The notes under the pieces: model-generated | The model's database searches: none | Told to the model about the DNA's origin: nothing | The model's input: the letters and a program-made list of their open reading frames with translations, nothing else | Assembly: GCF_004194535.1 (NCBI RefSeq) | Contig: NZ_CP025781.1 | Coordinates: 4,278,001-4,342,000 of the forward strand | Reading direction: 5' to 3' | Length of the DNA: 64,000 nucleotides | DNA from: Iodobacter fluviatilis | GTDB lineage: Bacteria; Pseudomonadota; Gammaproteobacteria; Burkholderiales; Chitinibacteraceae | Made by a program: the position numbers and the translations under genes | Shown: in pieces, positions 20,483 through 29,516 of the stretch | Numbering within the stretch: position 1 is the stretch's first letter | Layout of the letters: every line of letters begins with the position of its first letter

Positions 20483-20633
20483 TTGCCTACCAAGGCCAAT
20501 ATCACCGATACCGCCGCTTTGCAAGCCTTGCTAGAAAGCGCGCCCACTTACCGTTTATTGGTAGAAGGGCATTTACCTCAAGCCACGGCCGCTATCGATG
20601 CCATGCAATCCCTGCCACCTAGCACAAGTCCTA
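20483..20633 (+). pseudogene. Gene fragment cut by a repeat
   Basis: About 50 codons of good coding character (ALQALLESAPTYRLLVEGH, then AAIDAMQSLPP) without a convincing start (only a TTG) and with no natural end: the frame runs straight into repeat family 1, whose sequence supplies the stop at 20765. The frame is the same as that of the following TPR-like gene, but that gene has its own ATG. I do not recognise the fragment's family. It is probably the remnant of a gene interrupted by the insertion. Confidence 0.5.
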
Positions 20634-20798
20634 GCAGCCTGTCGGACCTAAGCGATCGTAGCGAGGGAAAGACCGGTTTGAGACAGATTTCGCGGGTTTT
20701 TGAGGCGAATAGCTGGCTATTCAACGAGAAAATGCGTGAAATATGGCCAAATCCGGCTGTTCCGTAGTAGATCAGTCTTAAGTCCGACAGTCTGCTAG
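20631..20798. repeat. MITE-like repeat, family 1, copy 2 (168 bp)
   Basis: CTAGCAGCCTGTCGGAC at the left and GTCCGACAGTCTGCTAG at the right; same internal sequence as copies 1 and 3, differing at a few bases (for example CCTAAG for CTTAAG). It interrupts the gene fragment at 20483-20633 and ends 17 bp before the ATG of the next gene, so it may carry or block that gene's promoter. Confidence 0.9.
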
Positions 20799-20815
20799 AC
20801 TTTTCCGAGATAAAA

Positions 20816-21748
20816 ATGACCGTAAGCTTTGATACTTTCATCCAGACCGCATGGGCAGATCATGGTGATCATCCTCAGGATGTTGCCGCAAGGCTCGCTA
20901 TAGCCATGCCTGAGCCTCAATCCAGCACGCAGACCTTGGCACTGGCAAGGTTGATTTGCCATGTGTACGGCGAACATTTAGCTCAATGGCAACAGGGCAT
21001 TGATTTACTGAATAGTTTGCCAGCGACAGACGCCGTTGCTGCTGATGCTACTCGCCTTAATTGCGCCATTTTGAGCTATGCATCCGGCCAGAGTGCGGTA
21101 TTAGCAACACTAAGTGCCGCTGAGCAAGCCCATGTTTTTGCCAACACCAGCAGTATTTTCGCCGCACAAGGCGCTATTGATCGCGCAATTGAGCAATTCA
21201 TTCAGGCGCTAGCGATTGAAGAGCCGCTACCTACTCCTGTGCACCGCGCCCTCGCTATCGCTGGCAACGCACTGGCCTGTACGCTGGAAGAAATTAAGCG
21301 GCGCACTGCGGCAGAAACCAATGCGATGATTTTGGCCGCGCAAAGCACACTGAAATATTGGCAACTAGCCGGAACATGGCTAGAAGTTGAGCGCGCCTAT
21401 TACCGGCTCTGCCGCAGCTTATTACAAGCAGAGCAGATTAATGCCGCCTTGAGCAGTGCCCAAAGCTGCCTTAGTCTTTGCCTGCAAAACAAGGCTCCCG
21501 CTTTCGAGTTGTTTTTTGCCTATGCCATCTTGGCTATTACACAAAGTAAGTTAGGCAATGGCGAGGCTTTCACTGAGAATCATCAGGCTGCCCGTGCATT
21601 TTTTAAGCAGCTGCCCGTAGACGAGCAGCCCTGGTGTGATGCAGAGCTAAAAGAGCTGGCTGCAGTCGAGGAGCATAACGCAGTGAATGGCCATTTCCCG
21701 GCTCCGCCCTTCGGGTTTAGCCCATTTTTGGGGCGGAACGAAAGTTAG
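20816..21748 (+). CDS. TPR-like helical protein with repeat-derived C-terminus
   Basis: 310 residues, all-alpha, rich in Ala/Leu/Gln with periodic helix pairs that suggest TPR-type repeats (for example IFAAQGAIDRAIEQFIQALAI at about 115-140 and RLCRSLLQAEQINAALSSAQ). No signal peptide or membrane segment. The last 27 residues, from EEHNAVNGHF on, are encoded by repeat family 2, so the original C-terminus has been replaced. Upstream lies repeat family 1. I recognise no specific family; a cytoplasmic scaffold is the only inference from structure. Confidence 0.65.
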   Translation: MTVSFDTFIQTAWADHGDHPQDVAARLAIAMPEPQSSTQTLALARLICHVYGEHLAQWQQGIDLLNSLPATDAVAADATRLNCAILSYASGQSAVLATLSAAEQAHVFANTSSIFAAQGAIDRAIEQFIQALAIEEPLPTPVHRALAIAGNALACTLEEIKRRTAAETNAMILAAQSTLKYWQLAGTWLEVERAYYRLCRSLLQAEQINAALSSAQSCLSLCLQNKAPAFELFFAYAILAITQSKLGNGEAFTENHQAARAFFKQLPVDEQPWCDAELKELAAVEEHNAVNGHFPAPPFGFSPFLGRNES

Positions 21749-21845
21749 AAATCGCTCATGGTACTCGTACCATGTCGCAATTTTCTCCTTGTTCAGCCCC
21801 AAAACTGGGCCAAACGCAGCCGTGAATAAAACGTCAACAGACCCT
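21668..21845. repeat. Repeat family 2, left-truncated copy
   Basis: Begins with the core GAGGAGCATAACGCAGTGAA (21668-21687) and ends with AAACGTCAACAGACCCT (21827-21843), the exact inverse of the left end at 13026-13042. Internal palindromes include CATGGTAC-TC-GTACCATG and an inverted pair around CCCATTTTTGGGGC / GCCCCAAAACTGGGC. The interval from here to 22114 shows no further gene. Confidence 0.75.
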
Positions 21846-22114
21846 AGGAGAACAGAATCAAATAAAGTAGAAAGCGGTAGCCCTGACGCCCGCTATGCCA
21901 TCGTAAAATTGCAAAAAACCACGGGTACGCCCCACTAATCAGCGTGCCATATAAGCATAAAGCTATGGCAAAACTAGCACTAGCTAGAGGCAGGGCTGAC
22001 TGGTATATTGCACTGCAATCAGGATACATATCCTAACAAAGACACACTCCACCAGTTTAACGCTGACTGATACATAAAAGACGAATGTCCCTTTATCTCT
22101 TAGCAGGCGTTTTT

Positions 22115-22486
22115 ATGAGTATTGCTTTTATTCAAAAATATATTACTGCTTATAATAGATTTGATATTGAGCAAATAGTTACCCTCTCTCATCCTGAGAT
22201 TGTTTTTAAAAATATATCCAATGGTCAAATCACCGCCGGAGCCATTGGTATTGCTGCTTTTCAGTATATCGTGCGTCAAGCTGCGGGCATGTTTATATCA
22301 CGCTCACAAACAATGAAAAGCACTAGTCAATCCGCAGAATTAACTCTGGTAGATATTCATCATCAAGCCGTTTTAGCCATTAATTTAGCTAATGGGATAA
22401 AAGCCGGGGAAAAGCTTTCATTACAAGGACAATCTGAGTTTGAATGTAAAGATAATAAAATATTTAGACTAACTGATATTAGTTAA
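22115..22486 (+). CDS. NTF2-like / SnoaL-fold small protein
   Basis: About 123 residues of the NTF2-like fold: an N-terminal helix FIQKYITAYNRFD followed by LSHPEIVFKN and alternating strands, the pattern of SnoaL-like and ketosteroid-isomerase-like proteins. I chose the ATG at 22115 since homologues of this fold begin about ten residues before the first helix; the ATG at 22085 adds an odd hydrophobic leader. Such proteins bind small hydrophobic ligands or act as isomerases; nothing here tells which. Expressed alone or with the GNAT downstream. Confidence 0.6.
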   Translation: MSIAFIQKYITAYNRFDIEQIVTLSHPEIVFKNISNGQITAGAIGIAAFQYIVRQAAGMFISRSQTMKSTSQSAELTLVDIHHQAVLAINLANGIKAGEKLSLQGQSEFECKDNKIFRLTDIS

Positions 22487-22578
22487 TGCCTTGGGTTTTA
22501 TACTGCCAGATATAGACGTGAGCACAAATATTCGCCCAGCACACACCAATTCAATACTCAACCTGATAGGTAAACATT

Positions 22579-23094
22579 ATGCCATTCACCATCCGGCCAG
22601 CCTTGCCTACCGACGCAGCAGCAATTGGCCAAGTTCGTGTGGCTGCATGGCAGGCAGCTTACGCCAAATTTATGCCTTATGATTATTTGGCTGCACTAGA
22701 CCCTAGTACAAATATAGAAGCGCTTAAGCTAAAGCTGGAGCAGCTTTCACCGCACTTTTATTTGTCCATCGCTGAAAAAGCACAACAAGTCGTTGGATTT
22801 TATTTATTAGGCACACCGCGTTTTGAATGCACGGCAAATACTGCGGAGCTTTGGGCGCTGAATATTGCCCCGCACGCTTGGCGCAAAGGCGTGGGTAAGC
22901 GGCTGGTGATGGATGCTATTGCTAACGCTCGGCGTTTTTCTCACCAGCAGATTTTACTTTGGTGTATTTCAGATAACCTCAGCGCACGCCAGCTTTATGA
23001 GCAATGTGGTTTTTGTGTCAACGGGCAGCAAAAAACCGACAGCAGACTCACTGGCCACCCCCTGCATGAAATTTGCTATGCGCTCAAACTATAG
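22579..23094 (+). CDS. GNAT family N-acetyltransferase
   Basis: 171 residues with the GNAT fold: N-terminal FTIRPALPTDAAAIGQVRV, beta4 AELWALNIAPHAWRKGVG with the acetyl-CoA loop (R-x-x-G-x-G/K type), and the C-terminal DNLSARQLYEQCGF. It would transfer acetyl from acetyl-CoA to an unknown amine. AGG precedes the ATG. The family is too wide to name a substrate. Confidence 0.85.
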   Translation: MPFTIRPALPTDAAAIGQVRVAAWQAAYAKFMPYDYLAALDPSTNIEALKLKLEQLSPHFYLSIAEKAQQVVGFYLLGTPRFECTANTAELWALNIAPHAWRKGVGKRLVMDAIANARRFSHQQILLWCISDNLSARQLYEQCGFCVNGQQKTDSRLTGHPLHEICYALKL

Positions 23095-23119
23095 AGTGGA
23101 CACCACTGCCCACCTATGA

Positions 23120-24280
23120 TTACCCTGCCATTTTTACAATTGCCACGCAATCTTCTAACGTCAGCTTAGCGCGCTCGCCCAAAGGGAAGGCCTTATGCTT
23201 AGGCAGAAGCTCGCTTATCGCCTGCGCCACTTCATCAGCATTTAGCCCGTAGCTGGCTAAATGCGTTGGCAGCCCCATGCGCTCAAAAAAATCAACCGTG
23301 GCATCAATGGCGGCATGCGCAACGTCTACATCACTGCCCACCAAGCCCCAAACACGCCGACCATATTGCGCCAGCTTCAGCAACTTATCGTCAAAGCAAT
23401 AACGCAATAAACTTGGCAAGATCACCGCCAACGTTTGTGCATGATCTAGCTTGTAAAGGGTTGTTAGCTCGTGGCCAATTGCATGGCTTACCCAATCCTG
23501 GGGCTGGCCAGCGCCCACCAAACCAAACAGCGCTTGATTAGCACACCACATAAAATTAGCACGAGCATCCAGATCCTTTGAGTCTGCCAACGTACGTGGC
23601 CCCACTTCAATTAAGGTAGACAGCAGGCCTTCGGCGTAACGATCTTGCAAACGTGCCTCAGCGGGAAAGGTGAGATATTGTTCAGTAGTATGGATAAACG
23701 CATCCACTACGCCATTACCTACTTGACGCGGTGGCAGGCTACACGTTAATTGTGGATCGAGCACTGCAAAGCGCGGGAAAACCAGTGCATTTTTAAATGA
23801 CATTTTATCTTGCGTAGCACGGCGTGAAATAACCGAAGCAAAATTACTCTCTGCGCCTGTAGCGGGAAAGGTCAATACCACGCCGATCGGCAAGGCATCA
23901 TGCAGTGGTGTGCGATTGCCAACAATCAGCCAAGGATCAATCCCAACATCCAGCCGCGTTGCCGCCGCAATAAACTTGGCCCCATCCACCACCGAACCGC
24001 CGCCCACGGCTAAAACCCAATCTACTTGTGCGGATTTAGCGAGCGACACCGCATTCAACAACGTTTCGTATTCTGGGTTGGCTTCTATCCCCGCAAACTC
24101 AAATACTTCACGCCCAGCTAAAGCCGCCAATAGCGCTGGGTAAGTGCCATTTACTTTAATACTACCGCCGCCATACACCAGCAACACCCGGGCACTTGGA
24201 GGGATTTCATGGGCAAGTTGTGCAAGCTGACCCTGCCCAAAGTGGATACGTGTCGGCGCGTAAAAGCTAAAGTTTTGCAT
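23120..24280 (-). CDS. Iron-dependent alcohol dehydrogenase (YqhD/BDH type)
   Basis: 386 residues of the group III iron-containing alcohol dehydrogenase family. The NAD(P)-binding N-terminal domain has LLVYGGGSIK and VLAVGGGSVVDGAKF; the iron site uses Asp in VDAFIHTTEQY and His in WVSHAIGHELT and LDHAQTLAVI. The N-terminus FSFYAPTRIHFGQGQ matches the YqhD/butanol dehydrogenase branch, which reduces short aldehydes with NADPH. The ATG at 24280 follows GAGGAGAA, so I prefer it to the ATG at 24298. Monocistronic. Confidence 0.9.
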   Translation of the reverse strand: MQNFSFYAPTRIHFGQGQLAQLAHEIPPSARVLLVYGGGSIKVNGTYPALLAALAGREVFEFAGIEANPEYETLLNAVSLAKSAQVDWVLAVGGGSVVDGAKFIAAATRLDVGIDPWLIVGNRTPLHDALPIGVVLTFPATGAESNFASVISRRATQDKMSFKNALVFPRFAVLDPQLTCSLPPRQVGNGVVDAFIHTTEQYLTFPAEARLQDRYAEGLLSTLIEVGPRTLADSKDLDARANFMWCANQALFGLVGAGQPQDWVSHAIGHELTTLYKLDHAQTLAVILPSLLRYCFDDKLLKLAQYGRRVWGLVGSDVDVAHAAIDATVDFFERMGLPTHLASYGLNADEVAQAISELLPKHKAFPLGERAKLTLEDCVAIVKMAG

Positions 24281-24445
24281 GGGGTTCTCCTCTACCAATA
24301 TGTAAGCTTACGCTAATTTACATTGAAAAGGATGGCGCAGTAGGAGTACCGCAAGCAATGCATATGCGCCAGATCAAATATTTCCAAGCGTTATTAAGGT
24401 GCGTAAACTTCGCTACTTAGCAAATAGCCTCAAGGCCTTTTCAAT

Positions 24446-24841
24446 ATGTCACTCAAAGCAACTTGGTATCAAGACAAACTCAAGAAAAAAGCCAAGCGTG
24501 GCTTTAATGGTTATCCAATCGCAACCGTCACCTATTATGGGCCCAATGATCAATTGGCTAATAAAGTAGCCGTCGGCATTATTTTAGAAGAAGAAGGCGA
24601 AGTGGCCGCGCTGCAAAAGTGGTTTGCTGATGAAGGCGATATTCGCAAGAATGCTAAGGCGATGGCTGAAGTGATCGCTTTTATCGCTCATCACAGCGCT
24701 ATGTCTGTGATTTCCCCAGAGCGTATTCTGGGCTGCCCGCATGAAGAAGGTACAGATTACCCAGTAGGTGAAGCCTGCCCAAAATGTACTTATTGGGCAA
24801 ACCGAGACCGCTTTACGGGCCAGTTAATTAAAAAAAGCTAA
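24446..24841 (+). CDS. Conserved small protein with Cys-rich C-terminus
   Basis: 131 residues, no signal or membrane segment. The C-terminus holds GCPHEEGTDYP and EACPKCTYW, that is four to five Cys/His positions of zinc-ribbon spacing, then a basic tail. I recall similar uncharacterised proteins across beta- and gammaproteobacteria, but cannot name a function. A plausible role is nucleic-acid or protein binding through the zinc site; this is inference. Confidence 0.7.
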   Translation: MSLKATWYQDKLKKKAKRGFNGYPIATVTYYGPNDQLANKVAVGIILEEEGEVAALQKWFADEGDIRKNAKAMAEVIAFIAHHSAMSVISPERILGCPHEEGTDYPVGEACPKCTYWANRDRFTGQLIKKS

Positions 24842-24865
24842 GCCTTACCGTTATAAAGCTATTCG

Positions 24866-24953
24866 TCCACGAAACACACGTAAAAATAAGTTCCGCATGA
24901 CCCATTTTTTGGTTGATTAGCATTTATTTAGTGACTTAGGTGTTTTTCGTGGA
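24866..24953. repeat. Inverted-repeat bounded segment
   Basis: TCCACGAAACAC at 24866-24877 and its imperfect inverse GTGTTTTTCGTGGA at 24940-24953 frame an AT-rich 62-bp centre, between two convergent genes. It could be a small repeat element or a long terminator stem. Confidence 0.4.
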
Positions 24954-25001
24954 TTACGCCTGATTAACCTTACAACGCAATCCCCTCAGCAAATACAAAG
25001 C

Positions 25002-27362
25002 TCATAAACCCATTTGCTTCTGCCTAATTGCCAGCAATGCTTGGTTTCTTAATGTTTTTAATAAATTCAATTCTTTACCTGCGATCTTTAAACTTCCCGA
25101 CTTACCTTTATCCGCATATAACAAGCCTATGGTGCGTTTCTCTAACACCAAAGGGAAAATAATAAAAGTTTGTGATGCTAATACGGTGCGATACCAGCTA
25201 GGGATGCGCGACCGGATCGATTCAATATTGATATCTTCAATAAAAATATCTGCGTTTCTTTCCATCGCCACTTGAAATACATCCACAGCTTTATCTAAAT
25301 CAATCTGAAACAGAGGGATTATTTCGCCAATTTCTGCACCAAAACCAAAGCGCCCCACAATTTTATTTTTCTTTGGGTCTCTCGTAGCAATCAACACATG
25401 TTCAAAGCCCATGCCGCGATACATGGTTTCTAAAATCATTTGCAAAACGTCGTTTAATTTAAAGCTAGTAACCAAGGCATTGGTAATATCTTGCACCCCT
25501 GCAGCTAATGTTTCAGCTGGGGGGATAAGGCTCTCATCCAGCAGTGAAATCTCCGATTTTATATCAAACTGCCGCGTCATGATTTGAGCGTGATCTATTG
25601 TATCGGCCACTAGAGGTGCATTAGGGTTTTCGGTGAGCACCCCAGTCAGCTGGCGTAATTTATTCGCAAAATCACTGTCACGGGTATCCACGCCTAAAAT
25701 AGATAAATAGCCAAGATAGGCACTTGCGGAATCTTTTAATAAATCGCCTAAATCACGCGCTGTCCACGCATAAACGGGCCTAATCTTTTTTTCCATTTCA
25801 ATTAAAGCATGTTCTGCTGCAGCTTTTGGCATATAAACCAAAGGCACTAAGCCCGCGCCTAAATTAGCAAATAAGCGCAGCCTCTCGGTTTGGTTTTGTG
25901 GTGATCTAATACTGCCTTCAGGTAAGGAGCGCATGCTGGCGGTAATTCGTTCAGGAAAATTCCAGCTTTGTGCCACACCGATGCCTAAATCTCTAAAACC
26001 TAATCCCAATACTTGCACCGAAACGGATTCTTCATTACCGCCTGCCTGCACGCGTTTATTAATTTCAACATTCTCTTCATGAAAATAATAAACCGTCAGT
26101 AATTTACCCAGCGCGGTAAACATGCCGCAAATCAGCCCCTCTTCTACATCACGTGCGCCGCTTTTTTTACCTAGCTCGCGGGATAAAATACCGCCAAAAA
26201 AAGCACTTAATACCGCATCGCGCAAGGCAACCGCTTGTGATTTATTATGCATATGCTCAAATAGCAGCAGGGTAATCGCTAAATTTCGAATTGTATCAAA
26301 GCCTAAAATCACAATAGCTCTAGAAATGGTACTAATCGTGCCGCCAAAATGGCCGTAACTAACGGAATTAACAATCCTTAATAATTTATTGGTTAAGGAG
26401 AAATCTTGCAGAATGACTTCTGATAACACTTGCAAGCGCTCGGCATCACCCTCGTTAATCTTATTAATCGCCGTAACCGCTTGAGATAGCGCAGGAAAAT
26501 CGGCAGTATGGCGCATACGCCGCAGCAAAAAATCTAAAGTACTATTGCCACTACTCTCAACGCCCTCTTGCTGATTTTGCCCGCCCAGCCACTCGCGCAA
26601 CGCCAGCAACATAGATTGCGCATCGTGATAACGCTCCTGCGGGTTTTTAAATAGGGCGACCATCACCAAATGATCAAGCTTTTCATCCACGCTATCTTTA
26701 AGACTAGATGGCGGAACAAAAGGCTCGTTTGCGATACGGTGTAAGATCGTAAAAACCGATTCGCCCTCAGCGGCAGTTCGGCCAGTTAGCATTTGATAAA
26801 GCGTCATTCCTACGGCAAACACATCGGCTTCTGCATCAACAGGTAGGTTTTGCATCATTTCAGGGGCCATATAGCCCGCCGTGCCGATCATGCCGCCTGC
26901 TTCTTTGCTACCGCGTTTTGCTGCAATGCCAAAATCCATTAAACGCGGGCGATTTTGCTCATCCAGCATCACATTATGCGGCTTAATATCGCGGTGTATC
27001 AGCCCCTGCTCGTGGGCATAAGCCAAACCTTCTAATACCCCACAAATCATTTCTACTGCGGCTACCGACCCCATCGCACCATCTCGGCCTATCAATTGGG
27101 CCAGCGTTTGGCCTTTAACATATTCAAAAACCAAACAAGGATGGCCGTTATGAACCAGCGTATCGTACAAGGCCACAATATTGGGGTGCTGCAGGCGGCT
27201 AACAATTTTAGCCTCATCAGCGGTCGTAACCGAATGGCTATGCAATACCTTAATCGCCACAAGCCGTTCCAACTGCGTATCATTCGCAAGAAAAACCAAA
27301 CCTTGCGCGCCTTGCCCTAGTTCTTTGACAACTTTAAATCGACCTCCTGCAAATTCTTTCAT
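25002..27362 (-). CDS. Ser/Thr protein kinase with HDOD and GAF domains
   Basis: 786 residues in three modules. Residues 8-265 form a Hanks-type kinase: G-loop ELGQGAQG, catalytic Lys38 in VAIKVL, HRDIKPHN with Asp125, DFG Asp143 and GTAGYMAPE. Residues about 280-480 form an HDOD domain (FPALSQAVTAINKI, LLRIVNSVSYG, AIVILGFDTIRNLA). Residues about 630-785 form a GAF domain (ALVTSFKLNDVLQMILETMYRG, ending in a QALLAIRQK helix). No membrane span. All kinase residues are present, so activity is likely. HDOD and GAF modules suggest ligand-controlled signalling; the substrate is unknown. Monocistronic, divergent from pnuC. Confidence 0.92.
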   Translation of the reverse strand: MKEFAGGRFKVVKELGQGAQGLVFLANDTQLERLVAIKVLHSHSVTTADEAKIVSRLQHPNIVALYDTLVHNGHPCLVFEYVKGQTLAQLIGRDGAMGSVAAVEMICGVLEGLAYAHEQGLIHRDIKPHNVMLDEQNRPRLMDFGIAAKRGSKEAGGMIGTAGYMAPEMMQNLPVDAEADVFAVGMTLYQMLTGRTAAEGESVFTILHRIANEPFVPPSSLKDSVDEKLDHLVMVALFKNPQERYHDAQSMLLALREWLGGQNQQEGVESSGNSTLDFLLRRMRHTADFPALSQAVTAINKINEGDAERLQVLSEVILQDFSLTNKLLRIVNSVSYGHFGGTISTISRAIVILGFDTIRNLAITLLLFEHMHNKSQAVALRDAVLSAFFGGILSRELGKKSGARDVEEGLICGMFTALGKLLTVYYFHEENVEINKRVQAGGNEESVSVQVLGLGFRDLGIGVAQSWNFPERITASMRSLPEGSIRSPQNQTERLRLFANLGAGLVPLVYMPKAAAEHALIEMEKKIRPVYAWTARDLGDLLKDSASAYLGYLSILGVDTRDSDFANKLRQLTGVLTENPNAPLVADTIDHAQIMTRQFDIKSEISLLDESLIPPAETLAAGVQDITNALVTSFKLNDVLQMILETMYRGMGFEHVLIATRDPKKNKIVGRFGFGAEIGEIIPLFQIDLDKAVDVFQVAMERNADIFIEDINIESIRSRIPSWYRTVLASQTFIIFPLVLEKRTIGLLYADKGKSGSLKIAGKELNLLKTLRNQALLAIRQKQMGL

Positions 27363-27428
27363 AACGACGCTTTCCTTTTTCTTCTTAGCAATATAGCCTT
27401 ACCACGCTTAAATTCGGAGCCTCCTGTC

Positions 27429-27986
27429 TTGTCTATATTAGAAATCATTGGTTTCATTGCATCTTTATTAGGTATTTGGCTTGCTACACGCAGCCATGTG
27501 CTGACGTGGCCGCTGCAATTGCTGGCCAGCTTACTGTACGTTTGGCTATTTTTTGATGCACATTTGTTTGGCGAAAGTTTGCTGCAATTTGTTTACGCCG
27601 CGCTTGCCCTCTATGGGTGGTGGGTCTGGAAAAAAAACGCTACAGATACCTCATTAGCCATCAGTAAGCTAACGTGCCGCGAATGGCTAATCGTTGCCGG
27701 TGGTGGCACACTACTCACCCTTTTAGTTACCCGCTTTCAAGTGCAGTTTTTACCCACCGATGTCCCCTTGCTTGATTCTGGAATTTTTGTATTTGGCCTA
27801 CTTGCGCAATGGATGCAAGCCCGCAAAAAAATTGAAAACTGGCCGTTCTGGATTGTGCTTGATCTCATTGCGGCTGGCGTTTATGCCTATAAGGGTTTGC
27901 ACCTTACTGCCGTTCTCTATGTGATTCTGACTGCCCTAGCCGTATCGGGCTGGATCAGCTGGAGAAAAGAGTTGGCTACCGCATGA
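27429..27986 (+). CDS. pnuC: Nicotinamide riboside transporter PnuC
   Basis: A 185-residue membrane protein with about seven TM helices. Family features are LEIIGFIASLLGIWLATR, WPLQLLASLLYVWLFF, FVYAALALYGWWVW and NWPFWIVLDLIAAGVYAYKG near the substrate site. It imports nicotinamide riboside by facilitated diffusion, trapped by phosphorylation. The start is a TTG at 27429 with GGAG nine nt before. Its stop overlaps the start of the NadR-like kinase by 4 bp (ATGA), so the pair is translationally coupled. A copy of its last 70 codons is found in the chimeric pseudogene at 30057-30416. Confidence 0.92.
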   Translation: MSILEIIGFIASLLGIWLATRSHVLTWPLQLLASLLYVWLFFDAHLFGESLLQFVYAALALYGWWVWKKNATDTSLAISKLTCREWLIVAGGGTLLTLLVTRFQVQFLPTDVPLLDSGIFVFGLLAQWMQARKKIENWPFWIVLDLIAAGVYAYKGLHLTAVLYVILTALAVSGWISWRKELATA

Positions 27987-28486
27987 AAATTGCGATCGTC
28001 GGGCCAGAATCTAGCGGCAAATCCACCCTAGCGCGTGATTTAGCCGCAGCCCTGCACGCGCCTTGGGTGGCTGAATATGTGCGAGAATATTTTGCAGACA
28101 AAGGCTCAAATGATTATGGTTTGGACGACATTATTCGCATCGCTCAAGGCCAGCTCGCAGCAGAAACGGCGTTTCATGCGCCACTGCTGATATGCGACAC
28201 CACGGTGCTAGTATGCAAAATATGGGCCGAGGTGCGCTACGGCCACTGCCCCGCCAAGCTTGCTGCCCTCTACAAGCCACAAGACTACGCCCTGCACCTA
28301 CTCACCCGCCCAGACCTGCCATGGGAGCCCGATCCGCTGCGAGAAAATCCAGACGATAGAGATTATTTGTTTGATCTTTATGAAGCAGATTTAAAAGCCA
28401 GCGGCGCGAATTATCGGGTAGTAGAAGGAAACAGGGAGAGGAGATTGGCGATGGCAACGATTTTAGCGATGGGGTTAGAGTACTAA
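27983..28486 (+). CDS. NadR-like nicotinamide riboside kinase
   Basis: 167-residue P-loop kinase, corresponding to the C-terminal kinase domain of NadR. Walker A GPESSGKST at residues 7-15, the conserved WVAEYVREYF, CDTTVLVCKIW and the lid region TRPDLPWEPDPLRENPD. It should phosphorylate nicotinamide riboside to NMN and so drive uptake by the overlapping pnuC. No NMN-adenylyltransferase or DNA-binding domain is present, so it is a stand-alone salvage kinase. Confidence 0.88.
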   Translation: MKIAIVGPESSGKSTLARDLAAALHAPWVAEYVREYFADKGSNDYGLDDIIRIAQGQLAAETAFHAPLLICDTTVLVCKIWAEVRYGHCPAKLAALYKPQDYALHLLTRPDLPWEPDPLRENPDDRDYLFDLYEADLKASGANYRVVEGNRERRLAMATILAMGLEY

Positions 28487-28497
28487 ACATTAGTACG

Positions 28498-28543
28498 CAG
28501 AGGGTATTACATCTAAAAAATGTAAACCTTTTTTGCCCTCTGC
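28498..28543. terminator. Terminator-like stem between convergent genes
   Basis: GCAGAGGG at 28498-28505 pairs with CCCTCTGC at 28536-28543, with a nested TTACAT/ATGTAA stem and an internal CCTTTTTT tract. Confidence 0.45.
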
Positions 28544-28559
28544 ATTAAATGAAAACTAT

Positions 28560-29450
28560 TTATAGAGCCAGAGCAGCCCCTAATGTCCAACCTCTAAAGC
28601 CTTCTTCACCTCGGATAATCGATGTGCTTAGCTTTAATACTCGCTGCTGCCCAGCGATAACCCCAAGTGGCACATAAAAACCCGTGCCAAGCTCTGCTAA
28701 ATAATGGCTAATCGAGTTACCCTTTATATATTTACTTAAATATATAAATCCAAGAGGGTAAATAGGCGTATCAAACACATAAAAACCTGTCTTCTTATCC
28801 AGATCTACTTTAGCACTGATAATATCACTCCTTAGATCTTCTACCTGCGTGATACCTTCATTTGTATCTATCGTTTGCACAGAACGAAAACCAAGCCCTA
28901 TTGAGCTATTTATATCATCTTTAGTATGCTTATAATAAACACCAACCGAAGGATTAATAGCCCAAGCGTAGCTGTTCATATATCCTCTATACGCCTGATT
29001 ATCACTTGTAATGTCAACCGTCATTTTAGATCGGGCAATAGCAAGTTCTGAATCAAGAAGAAAAGACTCTAAAAATAAATACTGATAACCCACAACTAAA
29101 GCCATACTGCTATTTTTAACATCAAACGTTGCACCATCAGGCATTATTCCGCCTATGTAATATTCTTTTTTTGCTCTTAAATACCCCAGCTTTAAACCCG
29201 TACGAAGCACGCCTCCCCCTAGTTTCATTGAATAAATTGGAATGGGCAACCGCACAATACTTATATCAAAATCTGACTCCTCATTCCTTTCTGCAGGTTC
29301 AGAAAAATATCCTGCGCTAATGCCATCAGATATAGTCAACTCAGTAGTAAACCCATGCAATTCATTTAAAAAATCTTTATCAAGCTGTATTTCTGAATAC
29401 GCAGGTAAAATACAAAAAAAACATAAAACCATAACAATCATTCTATTCAT
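28560..29450 (-). CDS. Outer-membrane beta-barrel-like protein
   Basis: 296 residues from the ATG at 29450, which follows a strong AAGGAGGTG; upstream in-frame ATGs would mask the signal peptide (MNRMIVMVLCFFCILPAYS). The mature part alternates polar and hydrophobic residues with many Tyr/Gly turns, ending in WTLGAALAL, which fits a beta-barrel of 10-12 strands. It reminds me of the solitary autotransporter-like barrel family known in Vibrio, but this is pattern-level only. Codon use is more AT-rich than the neighbouring pnuC locus, hinting at separate origin. Function unknown. Confidence 0.5.
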   Translation of the reverse strand: MNRMIVMVLCFFCILPAYSEIQLDKDFLNELHGFTTELTISDGISAGYFSEPAERNEESDFDISIVRLPIPIYSMKLGGGVLRTGLKLGYLRAKKEYYIGGIMPDGATFDVKNSSMALVVGYQYLFLESFLLDSELAIARSKMTVDITSDNQAYRGYMNSYAWAINPSVGVYYKHTKDDINSSIGLGFRSVQTIDTNEGITQVEDLRSDIISAKVDLDKKTGFYVFDTPIYPLGFIYLSKYIKGNSISHYLAELGTGFYVPLGVIAGQQRVLKLSTSIIRGEEGFRGWTLGAALAL

Positions 29451-29516
29451 TGCACCTCCTTCATTAGGATGAAAAATATTCAATGATAACATTGGAAAAT
29501 TCTTGACAAATAACAA

